64,000 bases of DNA from Alphaproteobacteria bacterium. GTDB taxonomy: Bacteria; Pseudomonadota; Alphaproteobacteria; Caulobacterales; Caulobacteraceae. Under the pieces are notes generated by a model, which saw nothing but the letters and a program-made list of their open reading frames with translations, was not told where the DNA came from and searched no databases. Below are positions 29,124 through 36,471 of this stretch, piece after piece. Made by a program: the position numbers and the translations under genes. Every line of letters starts with the position of its first letter. The stretch's first letter is position 1. The stretch spans positions 1 to 64,000 of the forward strand of contig JAHKAM010000011.1 in the NCBI GenBank assembly GCA_018826515.1. The letters run 5' to 3'.

Positions 29124-29887
29124 ATCCGCATCTCCTGTCCGGCGTCCGAGAGGAACGCCTTCAGATCGGGAATCGCCAGGGCGCCCGTGTGGAAGACGCT
29201 GGCGGCGAGGGCGCCGGAGACGTCGGCCTGTTCGAATACGTCGAGAAAGTGCGAAGCCGCGCCGGCGCCCCCCGAGGCGACCAGCGGGATGGTCAGACGG
29301 GCGCGGGCGGCGGCGAGCTGGGCGATGTCATAGCCGCGGCGGACGCCGTCCTCGTCCATGCAGTTGAGAACGATCTCGCCGGCGCCGAGGGATTGCGCCT
29401 CGACGATCCAGTCGAGGGTGCGCCGGCCCGCGCCACGGCTGGCGGTCGGGTCGCCGGTGTACTGGTGGACGACCCAGTCGTCGCCAGACCTTTTGGAATC
29501 GACGCCGACGACGACGCACTGGCTGCCGAGACGCGCCGCCATCTCGCCGATCAGCCCGGGACGTTCGAGCGCGGGGGAATTGATCGAAACCTTGTCCGCG
29601 CCGTGGTCGAGGCAGCGGGCGGCCTGATCGACGGAGCGGATGCCGCCAGCGACGCTGAAGGGGATGTCGAGCAGACGCGCGATGTCCCGGACCCAGCCGT
29701 AGTCGAGGGTGCGTCCCTCGGGGCTGGCGGTGATGTCATAGAAGACCAGTTCGTCCGCGCCCTGATCGCGGTAGCGCGCGGCGAGGTCGGCCGCGTCGCC
29801 CATGTCGGTGTGGCCCTGGAAGCGGACGCCCTTGACCACCCGGCCGTCCCGGACATCGAGGCAGGGGATGATGCGCCGGGCGGTCAT
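29120..29887 (-). CDS. hisF: Imidazole glycerol phosphate synthase cyclase subunit
   Basis: A 255-residue TIM barrel that, with HisH, makes imidazole glycerol phosphate and AICAR. The catalytic aspartates are in PCLDVRDGRVVKGVRF (Asp11) and VVVGVDSKRSGDDW (about Asp130). VGGGIRS is here VAGGIRSVDQAARCLDHGADKV in part, followed by NSPALE. Start and stop overlap hisA and hisIE respectively by 4 nt. Confidence 0.97.
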   Translation of the reverse strand: MTARRIIPCLDVRDGRVVKGVRFQGHTDMGDAADLAARYRDQGADELVFYDITASPEGRTLDYGWVRDIARLLDIPFSVAGGIRSVDQAARCLDHGADKVSINSPALERPGLIGEMAARLGSQCVVVGVDSKRSGDDWVVHQYTGDPTASRGAGRRTLDWIVEAQSLGAGEIVLNCMDEDGVRRGYDIAQLAAARARLTIPLVASGGAGAASHFLDVFEQADVSGALAASVFHTGALAIPDLKAFLSDAGQEMRI

Positions 29888-30609
29888 GCCGCGAGCGCCT
29901 CTTCGAGGGTGAAACGGTTCTCGTAGAGGGCGCGGCCGACGATGGCGCCGTCGCAGCCGAGGGCGGCGGCGGCGGTCAGGTCGGCGACCGAGGCGACGCC
30001 GCCCGAAGCCTGGACCTTGAGGTCGGGCCGGCGCCGGATGATCTCGGCCAGCAGGTCGAGATTGGGTCCGGTCAGGGCGCCGTCGCGGCCGACATCGGTG
30101 ACCAGCAGATGCCGGGCCAGGGCGGGCGGATAGCGGTCCAGCGCGGTCCAGAGATCGACCCCGGCAGCCTCGGTCCAGCCTTTCAGGGCCGGGACCCAGC
30201 GGTCGCCGTCCGCCTTGACGTCGATGGCCAGGGTGATGCGGTCCGGGCCGAAGCGGCGCAGCCAGTCGGCCACGGTCTCGGGCTGGGACACGGCGAGAGA
30301 GCCGACCACGACCCGCGCCACGCCCGCGTCGATGAGGGCGGCGACGTCGGCGGCGGAGCGGACGCCGCCGCCGGACTGGATGCGGATGTCGATGGCGCGG
30401 GCGAGGTCGCCGATGAGGGCGTGCTGGACCGCGCGGCCGGCCTCGGCGCCGTCGAGATCGACGATATGGGCCCAGGTCGCCCCGGCCGCGGCGAAGGCGG
30501 CGAGGCGGGACGCGGGGTGGTCGTCGTAGCGCGTGACCTGATCGAACCGGCCGTGCATGAGCCGCACGCAGGCGCCGGCTCTCAGATCAATGGCGGGGTA
30601 GACGATCAC
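29884..30609 (-). CDS. hisA: ProFAR isomerase
   Basis: A 241-residue TIM barrel isomerase for step four of histidine synthesis. The catalytic aspartates fall in IVYPAIDLRAGACVRL (near residue 8) and LLVTDVGRDGALTGPN (about 130), with the phosphate motif QSGGGVRS and QASGGVAS. The start is GTG 30609, overlapping the hisH stop as GTGA; the ATG in the longer frame at 30687 lies deep inside hisH and would add non-homologous residues. Confidence 0.95.
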   Translation of the reverse strand: MIVYPAIDLRAGACVRLMHGRFDQVTRYDDHPASRLAAFAAAGATWAHIVDLDGAEAGRAVQHALIGDLARAIDIRIQSGGGVRSAADVAALIDAGVARVVVGSLAVSQPETVADWLRRFGPDRITLAIDVKADGDRWVPALKGWTEAAGVDLWTALDRYPPALARHLLVTDVGRDGALTGPNLDLLAEIIRRRPDLKVQASGGVASVADLTAAAALGCDGAIVGRALYENRFTLEEALAA

Positions 30610-31208
30610 GCGGGGAGCTCCAGAAAATTGCGCAGGATGCGGGCGCCGGCGGCGGCGGAACGCTCGGGGTGAAACTGGCAGCCCCACCGGTTGCCGGTGC
30701 GGACCACGGCCGGCACGGGGCCGCCGTAGTCGGCGCGGGCGAGGGTGGCGGGACCGTCGGGGCAGACGAAGCCGTGGACGAAATAGGCGTAGGCTCCATT
30801 CGCGACGCCCTCGAGCAGGGGGTCCGAGCGGACGGCGGTCAGGCGCGACCAGCCCATATGCGGCACGGTCAGGCCGGGACCGGGCTCAAGCCGGCGGACG
30901 GCGCCAGGGATCAGGCCGAGCAGGGGAACCGGCTCACCCTCCTCGCTGGTCTCGAACAGCAACTGCTGACCGAGGCAGACGCCCAGGAGCGGTCGCGTGA
31001 AGGCGCGGATCGGCTCCACGAGGCCCAGCGCTGACAGGCGGGCCATGGTGTAGCCGGCGGCGCCGACCCCGGGAAGGATCAGCCGCTCCGCCTCAACGAC
31101 CGCGACCGGATCGTCGGTCAGGCGCACCGTAGCGCCCAGCCGCTCCAGCGCGAACTGGACCGAGGCGGTGTTGCCGGCGCCGTAGGCGAGGACCGTGACT
31201 TCGGTCAC
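30606..31208 (-). CDS. hisH: Imidazole glycerol phosphate synthase glutaminase subunit
   Basis: A 200-residue class I glutamine amidotransferase. The nucleophilic cysteine is in PLLGVCLGQQLLFETSEEGE and the His-Glu pair in GCQFHPERSAAAGARILRNF. LILPGVGAAGYTM provides the oxyanion strand; the expected PGVGAFG is replaced by PGVGAAG, a mild variation. It supplies ammonia to HisF. Start and stop overlap neighbours by 4 nt. Confidence 0.96.
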   Translation of the reverse strand: MTEVTVLAYGAGNTASVQFALERLGATVRLTDDPVAVVEAERLILPGVGAAGYTMARLSALGLVEPIRAFTRPLLGVCLGQQLLFETSEEGEPVPLLGLIPGAVRRLEPGPGLTVPHMGWSRLTAVRSDPLLEGVANGAYAYFVHGFVCPDGPATLARADYGGPVPAVVRTGNRWGCQFHPERSAAAGARILRNFLELPA

Positions 31209-32641
31209 AGGACGCCCTTGGTGCTGGGCACGACGTCGCCCTCGATCCGGATGGCCTGACGCAGGGCGCGGCCGAACGCCTTGTAGACGGCCTCCGTCTT
31301 GTGGTGGTCGTCCTCGCCGGTGACCGAGATATGGATAGCGGCGCCGAGGTGCTCCGCCAGCGAGCGAAAGACGTGGGCCGTCAGGTCGGTGCGGTAGTCG
31401 CCGATGAAGGGCGTCTCGAAGGTTCCCTCAAAGACGGGGAACGGACGGCCGGAAAGGTCGATCGAGACGCTGGCGTTGGCCTCGTCCATCGGCAGGACAA
31501 AACCGTAGCGGGCGATGCCGCGGCGTTCGCCCAGCGCCTGCTTCAGGGCCTGGCCGAGGGCGATGGCCGAGTCCTCGATGGTGTGGTGCGGATCGGTGTG
31601 CAGGTCCCCCTCGCACGACAGGCGCAGGGAGAAGCCGCCGTGGGCGGCGACCTGTTCCAGCATGTGGTCGAAGAAGCCGACGCCGGTGGCGATGGCTACC
31701 GGGCCAGTTGCGTCCAGATCGACGGCGCAGACGATGCGGGTCTCCTTCGTATCGCGGACGGCCTCGCCGGTGCGGTGGGCGCGGGTGGTCGCCGGCGCGA
31801 GGCCAAGCGCGGTCAGCAGGCGGTCGTTGACCTCGGCGCGCGCGGACACCGGCAGACGGAGCCGGTCCCCGTCGCGTTCGCCGACCAGACCGAAGCGGTC
31901 GAGGGCGGTGATGATCGCGTCCGGGTCTGCGGGACGCGTCAGGATCACGGGACCGAAGCCGGGCTCGACCGCCATCTCGCGCGACAGGGCCCTGGCCAGC
32001 CGGTCGCGCTCCGCACGGACCAGGGCGATGCGGGCGGTGGTCTCCATCATGCGCGAGGGATCCAGCGCCTGCAGCGCCAGCCGGACCGAGATCTCGGGCA
32101 CGGCGAAGGGTTCGAGCACAGCGGAGAGGCGCGCGAGGGTCTCGGGCCAGGCGAGCGCCGCGCCGACCCGGGCGCCGGCCAGTCCGTACGCGAGCGACAG
32201 GCTGCGCAGCACGACCAGATTGGCGCAGTCATCGATCACGGTCGCGGCGGAGGCGGCATCCGCGAACTCGACCATGCCTTCATCGACAACCAGCAGGGCG
32301 GGGGCCACGCGCGCGGCCATTTCGGCAACCGCCTCGGGCGCGCCGGCGGCCCGGACGATCACCACGCCGGTCCCGGCATTGGCGGCCGGAGCGGCGTAGA
32401 GGCCGGCGAGGGTCCGGTAGGGCTCGGCGTCGGGGGCCTCGACACGCAGACCATTGCGGGCGGCCAGGCGGTAGACCAGCTCCAGCCCGTGAGTCAGGCC
32501 GCGCACCGGCAGGACGCTGTCCGCCGGGACGCTGTAGACCCGGGCCATGCGGGCGGCGAGGGCGCGAGGTTCAACTGGATAGGCGTCGAGGCCTTCGCCG
32601 CCGGAGACCAGCGGGGGGAAGGGGGCGGGCAGGTTGTTCAT
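31205..32641 (-). CDS. hisB: Fusion of degenerate HisC-like domain with imidazoleglycerol-phosphate dehydratase
   Basis: A 478-residue protein. Residues about 292-478 are a complete HisB: GVGFFDHMLEQ, and both metal motifs HHTIEDSA (352-357) and HHKTEAVYKAFGRAL (from 446). Residues 1-285 resemble histidinol-phosphate aminotransferase: LLVVDEGMVEFAD (from 117) and NLVVLRSLSLAYGLAGARVG (141-160). In active HisC the second block reads LSKA(F/Y)GLAG with the PLP lysine; here position 150 is leucine, encoded CTC. The usual NPNNPTG motif is missing, the VDEAY tyrosine is methionine, and the domain is about 70 residues short. So the N-terminal part cannot bind PLP normally and is probably structural or regulatory. 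An active hisC must lie elsewhere. The frame is intact, and both ends overlap neighbours by 4 nt. Confidence 0.9.
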   Translation of the reverse strand: MNNLPAPFPPLVSGGEGLDAYPVEPRALAARMARVYSVPADSVLPVRGLTHGLELVYRLAARNGLRVEAPDAEPYRTLAGLYAAPAANAGTGVVIVRAAGAPEAVAEMAARVAPALLVVDEGMVEFADAASAATVIDDCANLVVLRSLSLAYGLAGARVGAALAWPETLARLSAVLEPFAVPEISVRLALQALDPSRMMETTARIALVRAERDRLARALSREMAVEPGFGPVILTRPADPDAIITALDRFGLVGERDGDRLRLPVSARAEVNDRLLTALGLAPATTRAHRTGEAVRDTKETRIVCAVDLDATGPVAIATGVGFFDHMLEQVAAHGGFSLRLSCEGDLHTDPHHTIEDSAIALGQALKQALGERRGIARYGFVLPMDEANASVSIDLSGRPFPVFEGTFETPFIGDYRTDLTAHVFRSLAEHLGAAIHISVTGEDDHHKTEAVYKAFGRALRQAIRIEGDVVPSTKGVL

Positions 32642-33945
32642 GCGCCGGTCCTCAGGTCAGCCGCGCGGGCGTGGGCCTCGAGGCCTTCCAGCCGGGCGAG
32701 CCGGGCGGCGACGGGGGCGAGCTGGCGGGCCCCGTCGGCGCTGACCTGCTGGACCGACATGGAGGTCATGAAGCTGGCCGTGGTGACGCCGCCCATCGTG
32801 CGGGCGGCGCCGTCGGTGGGCAGGACGTGGCTGGGACCGGCGGCGTAATCGCCCAGGGTCTCGGCGGCGAAGGCGCCGACGAAGACGGCGCCGGCGGCGG
32901 AGATGCGATCGACCAGTTTGTCGGCCTCCACGGTCTGCAGGGCGAGGTGTTCGGGGGCGTAGAGATTGGCGACCTCGCAGGCCTCGGCCACGTCGCGGAC
33001 ACGGATGGCGCGGCCTTCGGCGAGCGAGGCGCGGGCGATGTCCGCGCGGGGCAGGGTCTCAAGCTGGCGATCCACCTCGGCGAGGATGGCGTCGATGTTG
33101 GCGCGGCTCTCGGAGACGAGGATGACCTGGGCGTCGGCGTCGTGCTCGGCCTGGCTGAGGAGGTCGGCGGCGGCGATCTCCGGGTCGGCGTCGCGGTCGG
33201 CGATGACCAGCAGTTCCGACGGGCCGGCGGGCATGTCGACGGAAGGCCCGCCCGGCAGGGACGAGGCCTGTTTCTTGGCCTCGGCGACCCAGGCGTTGCC
33301 GGGGCCGAAGAGCTTGTCGCAGGGTTCGATGACGCCGTCCTCAAGCTCCGCCCCGAAGGTCAGGGCGGCGATCGCCTGGGCCCCGCCGACCAGCCACAAG
33401 AAGTCCAGCCCGGCCTCGGCGGCGGCGAAGATCATGGCGGGGTGCGGCTCGCCGGATGCGGACGGCGGGGTGACGGCGACGCGGCGGCCGACCCCGGCGA
33501 CGGCGGCCGGAATGGCCAGCATCAGCAGGGAAGAGAACAGGGGGGCCGATCCGCCGGGGACATAGAGGCCGGCCGAGCGAAGGGGCCTCCAGACGAGGCG
33601 CGAGCGGACGCCGGGGATGATCTCGACGTCCGGAGTGTCCTCGGGGCGGGTCGCCTCGTGGAAGATGCGGATGTTCTCGGCGGCCATGCGGATGGACCGG
33701 GTGTCGGCGGGTCGAAGGGTGTCCCGGGCGGCGGCGACGCGGTCCGGCGTCAGCTCCAGACGACGCGGCGCGGCGCCGTCGAGCTTCAGGCTCCAGTCAG
33801 TCACAGCCGCACCGCCGCGCGCGCGGACGTCCTCCATGATCTCGCGCACCGTATCGGTGACGCGGGTCTCGGTGCGGCGACGCGGGCGGGCGAGGGCCTC
33901 GAGACGGGCGTCTGCGTCGAGGGCATTCCAGTCGATGCGTTTCAT
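32638..33945 (-). CDS. hisD: Histidinol dehydrogenase
   Basis: A 435-residue zinc enzyme oxidising histidinol to histidine in two steps. Seen: GLYVPGGSAPLFSSLLMLAIPA in part, LFGPGNAWVAEAKKQAS, DMPAGPSELLVIADRDADPE, LLSQAEHDADAQVILV (zinc ligand region) and the C-terminal PSHVLPTDGAARTMGGVTTASFM in part. ATG 33945 overlaps the hisG stop (TGATG); a GTG one codon earlier is an alternative. Confidence 0.97.
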   Translation of the reverse strand: MKRIDWNALDADARLEALARPRRRTETRVTDTVREIMEDVRARGGAAVTDWSLKLDGAAPRRLELTPDRVAAARDTLRPADTRSIRMAAENIRIFHEATRPEDTPDVEIIPGVRSRLVWRPLRSAGLYVPGGSAPLFSSLLMLAIPAAVAGVGRRVAVTPPSASGEPHPAMIFAAAEAGLDFLWLVGGAQAIAALTFGAELEDGVIEPCDKLFGPGNAWVAEAKKQASSLPGGPSVDMPAGPSELLVIADRDADPEIAAADLLSQAEHDADAQVILVSESRANIDAILAEVDRQLETLPRADIARASLAEGRAIRVRDVAEACEVANLYAPEHLALQTVEADKLVDRISAAGAVFVGAFAAETLGDYAAGPSHVLPTDGAARTMGGVTTASFMTSMSVQQVSADGARQLAPVAARLARLEGLEAHARAADLRTGA

Positions 33946-34826
33946 CACATCATCTTCTCAATGGGGAGGACCAGGATCGCCGAGGCGCCGGCGGCCTTGA
34001 GCCGTTCGAGGGTTTCCCAGAAGACGGCCTCCTGACAGACGGCATGGACGGCGACGGCGTCGTCCCGCCCCGACAGGGGCATGACGGTCGGCGAACCCGC
34101 GCCCGGGAGGATGGCGGTGATTTCGGCCAGGGCGGAGCGCGGGGCGTTGAGCATGACGTATTTCGCCCCTTGCGAGGACACCACGCCGGCCATCCGTTCA
34201 ACGATACTGTCCAGCAGGTGCTGCAGGTCCGGCTCGGGCGCGACCGGGGACTTGATCAGCACCGCCTGGCTTTCCAGCACAGTCTCCCGGGCGGCGAGGC
34301 CGTTGGCCTCAAGCGTCGCCCCGGTCGAGACCAGGTCGCAGATGGCCGAAGCCAGCTTGAGCCTGGGCGCGACCTCGACCGCGCCGCGCATGGTGACGAT
34401 GTCGGCGGCGACGCCACGTTCATCCAGGAACCGGCGCAGGATCTTCGGATAGGAGGTGGCGATGCGCAGTCCGTCCAGCGAGGCCGGGCCGGCATAGTCG
34501 AGCGTCGGAGGAATGGCGATCTTCAGGGTGCAACGACCGAAGCCGAGCGGCATCAGCACCTCGGCGGTCGGTCCGCCGTTGCGGGCCTCTTCCAGCACAT
34601 TCTCACCGACGATGCCGAGGTCGCAGACGCCGTCGGCGACGAAGGTGGGGATGTCGTCGTCGCGGACGCGCAGCAGGTCGATAGGGTAGTTCTCGACCCG
34701 GTAGAGCAGGTCGTTGTTTCCCTTGATCACGCGCAGGCCCGCATCGCGGACGAGGTCGAGGCTGCGGTCGGCCAGACGGCCGGATTTCTGGACGGCGATG
34801 CGGAGCCGGCCCTGGACGGTGCTCAT
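33945..34826 (-). CDS. hisG: ATP phosphoribosyltransferase, long form
   Basis: A 293-residue HisG, the committed and feedback-inhibited step of histidine synthesis. The catalytic domain has QKSGRLADRSLDLVRDAGL, VRDDDIPTFVADGVCDLGIVGE in part and the PRPP motif in DLVSTGATLEANGL. The C-terminal residues (about 215-293) form the ACT-like HisG_C domain of the long form, ending LVLPIEKMM, which binds histidine; hisZ is not needed. It is the first his enzyme gene, 24 bp downstream of the yerC-like regulator. Confidence 0.96.
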   Translation of the reverse strand: MSTVQGRLRIAVQKSGRLADRSLDLVRDAGLRVIKGNNDLLYRVENYPIDLLRVRDDDIPTFVADGVCDLGIVGENVLEEARNGGPTAEVLMPLGFGRCTLKIAIPPTLDYAGPASLDGLRIATSYPKILRRFLDERGVAADIVTMRGAVEVAPRLKLASAICDLVSTGATLEANGLAARETVLESQAVLIKSPVAPEPDLQHLLDSIVERMAGVVSSQGAKYVMLNAPRSALAEITAILPGAGSPTVMPLSGRDDAVAVHAVCQEAVFWETLERLKAAGASAILVLPIEKMM

Positions 34827-34850
34827 GACGGGGTACTCAGACTTTCTGTT

Positions 34851-35168
34851 TCAGGCTTTGGTCTTCAGGCGGTCCAGCACCAGGCGGTAGCCCTGGTGCG
34901 GCATCTCCTTGAGGAAGCGGGCGACGCGGACGACGGTGGTCGGGCTGGCCTGGGCCTCGGCGGCGATTTCTCGATACGACCTGCCGCCGGCGTCGAGCAG
35001 ACGGGCGACCTCCCAGCGCTCGGCGAAGGCCCGCACCTCCGAGGGGGTGCACAGGTCGGCCAGGAAGGCGTCGACCTCGTCGCGCGACTTCAGCGACAGC
35101 AGGGCGTCATAGAGGGCGACCCGACTGTTGGCCGTGGCGGCGGCGTTGCGGGGCAGGGCATCGGTCAT
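34851..35168 (-). CDS. TrpR/YerC-YecD family regulator, probable regulator of the his operon
   Basis: A 105-residue TrpR-superfamily protein. The helix-turn-helix region is LCTPSEVRAFAERWEVARLL, then GRSYREIAAEAQASPTTVVRVARFLKE, the YerC/YecD pattern. Start MTDALPRN at 35168; the longer frame lacks homology. It directly precedes hisG in the same direction. Comparative genomics in Gram-positive bacteria has proposed members of this family as histidine-responsive repressors (HisR); I recall this from general knowledge. A palindrome overlapping its own promoter supports autoregulation and control of his genes. Binding of tryptophan is less likely given context. Confidence 0.85.
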   Translation of the reverse strand: MTDALPRNAAATANSRVALYDALLSLKSRDEVDAFLADLCTPSEVRAFAERWEVARLLDAGGRSYREIAAEAQASPTTVVRVARFLKEMPHQGYRLVLDRLKTKA

Positions 35169-35172
35169 GCGC

Positions 35173-35204
35173 GTTTCACTATGGTGTAACAGTGGAACGG
35201 TCAA
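35173..35204 (-). promoter_or_regulatory. Promoter with overlapping operator-like palindrome for the yerC-his operon
   Basis: On the minus strand TTGACC (35204-35199) and TAGTGA (35181-35176) are separated by 17 bp, a sigma70-like promoter. The predicted start falls at or one base from the ATG of the regulator gene, so the transcript may be leaderless. A 26-bp imperfect inverted repeat (35173-35198) has arms GTTTCACTAT and ACAGTGGAAC, matching at 8 of 10 positions across a 6-bp spacer. It covers the spacer and -10, an ideal repressor site. The likely ligand is the adjacent TrpR-like protein. Confidence 0.6.
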
Positions 35205-35218
35205 GAGGCGATTGTTCG

Positions 35219-35246
35219 CCCTCGACCCTTGACCCTCGCCCCTCTA
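35219..35246. repeat. Degenerate heptanucleotide tandem repeat (CCCTNNN, 4 units)
   Basis: Four successive 7-bp units, CCCTCGA, CCCTTGA, CCCTCGC and CCCTCTA, lie in the 88-bp gap between the his regulator and the divergent reductase gene. The CCCT core and 7-bp period resemble the better-preserved array at 17.4 kb. GGTCAAG at 35199 and CTTGACC within the array also form an inverted repeat. Function unknown. Confidence 0.55.
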
Positions 35247-35256
35247 TTTCACCTGC

Positions 35257-36471
35257 ATGACCAAGGTTCTGATCATCGGCGCGGGGCATGCGGGCGGGAC
35301 GGCCGCCGCCCTGCTTCGCCAGTACGGGCATGAGGGGCCGATTGTGCTGGCTGGGGAGGAGCCGGCGGCGCCCTATCAGCGGCCGCCCCTGTCCAAGGCC
35401 TGGCTGAAGGGCGAGGCGGATCTGGAAGCGCTGCTGCTCCGGCCCGAGGTCTTCTACGCCGAGCACGATATCGAACTGCGCACCGGCGTGACGGCGACGG
35501 CGATTGATGCGGCCGGGCGAACCGTCACCTTCGCGGACGGGACGGTCGAAACATATGACGCCCTGGTTCTGGCCACGGGATCGACGGCGCGGAAGCTGGC
35601 GATTCCGGGGGCGGACCGGCCGGACCTGCTGGAGCTGCGCACCCTGGCGGACGCGGAACAACTGAAGGCGGCGCTGGGGCCGGGCAAGCGACTGGCGGTG
35701 GTCGGCGGCGGTTACGTGGGGCTGGAGGCGGCGGCCTCGGCGCGGGCGCTGGGCGCGGAGGCGGTGGTCATCGAGCGAATGGACCGGGTGCTGGCACGGG
35801 TGGCGTCGGAGACCCTGTCGGCTTTCTTCGCCGCCCATCATCGCAGCCACGGGGTGGAGGTGCTGACCTCCGCCGAGGTGACGGGGTTCGAGGACGGCGG
35901 CGTGCGGCTGGGCGACGGGCGGCTGATCAAGGCGGACGCCGTGCTGGTCGGGGTCGGGGCGCTGGCCTGTGACGGGCTGGCGCGGACGGCGGGACTGGCA
36001 TGCGAAAACGGGGTGGTGGTCGATGAGACGGCGCGGACCTCGGACCCCGCCATCTGGGCGATCGGCGACATGACCTTCCGTCCGATCCCGGCCCACGGCG
36101 GTCGGCGGCATCGGCTGGAGAGCGTGCCCAATGCGCTGGAACAGGCGAAGCAGGCGGCGGCGGCGATCACCGGCCGGGCTCCGCCCACGCCAGAAGTTCC
36201 GTGGTTCTGGTCCGACCAGTATGAGATCAAGCTGCAGATCGCCGGCCTGCCCGACGGCGCGGATCGTCAGGTGGTGCGCGGCGATGTCGAGGGCGGCGCC
36301 TTCGCGGTCTTCCATCTGGCCGGCGACCGGATCGTCTGCGTCGAGGCGGTCAACGCACCGGCGGAGTTCATGGCGGGGCGGCAGATGATCTTGCGGGCAC
36401 AGGCGGTGGATCCCGAGCGGCTGGCCGACCGGTCCGTCTCGATGAAGGAAGTCGCGGCGGCTCAGGCCTGA
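35257..36471 (+). CDS. Ferredoxin/rhodocoxin-type NAD(P)H reductase
   Basis: A 404-residue FAD-dependent reductase of the putidaredoxin/rhodocoxin reductase type. FAD motif [34 protein letters not shown], the NAD motif [21 protein letters not shown] and the late IWAIGDMTF(R) followed by [14 protein letters not shown] are family signatures. It would pass electrons from NAD(P)H to a ferredoxin serving a P450 or dioxygenase; neither is in the window. It is divergent from the his operon and its 3' end overlaps the EAL gene tail to tail by 10 bp. Confidence 0.92.
   Translation: MTKVLIIGAGHAGGTAAALLRQYGHEGPIVLAGEEPAAPYQRPPLSKAWLKGEADLEALLLRPEVFYAEHDIELRTGVTATAIDAAGRTVTFADGTVETYDALVLATGSTARKLAIPGADRPDLLELRTLADAEQLKAALGPGKRLAVVGGGYVGLEAAASARALGAEAVVIERMDRVLARVASETLSAFFAAHHRSHGVEVLTSAEVTGFEDGGVRLGDGRLIKADAVLVGVGALACDGLARTAGLACENGVVVDETARTSDPAIWAIGDMTFRPIPAHGGRRHRLESVPNALEQAKQAAAAITGRAPPTPEVPWFWSDQYEIKLQIAGLPDGADRQVVRGDVEGGAFAVFHLAGDRIVCVEAVNAPAEFMAGRQMILRAQAVDPERLADRSVSMKEVAAAQA

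Noticed and set aside
31205-32641. Sequencing error as the cause of the missing HisC lysine
   Set aside because: The frame is open across the whole domain, the codon is CTC and several other cofactor motifs are also changed, so a single error cannot explain it. Only raw reads could exclude it fully.
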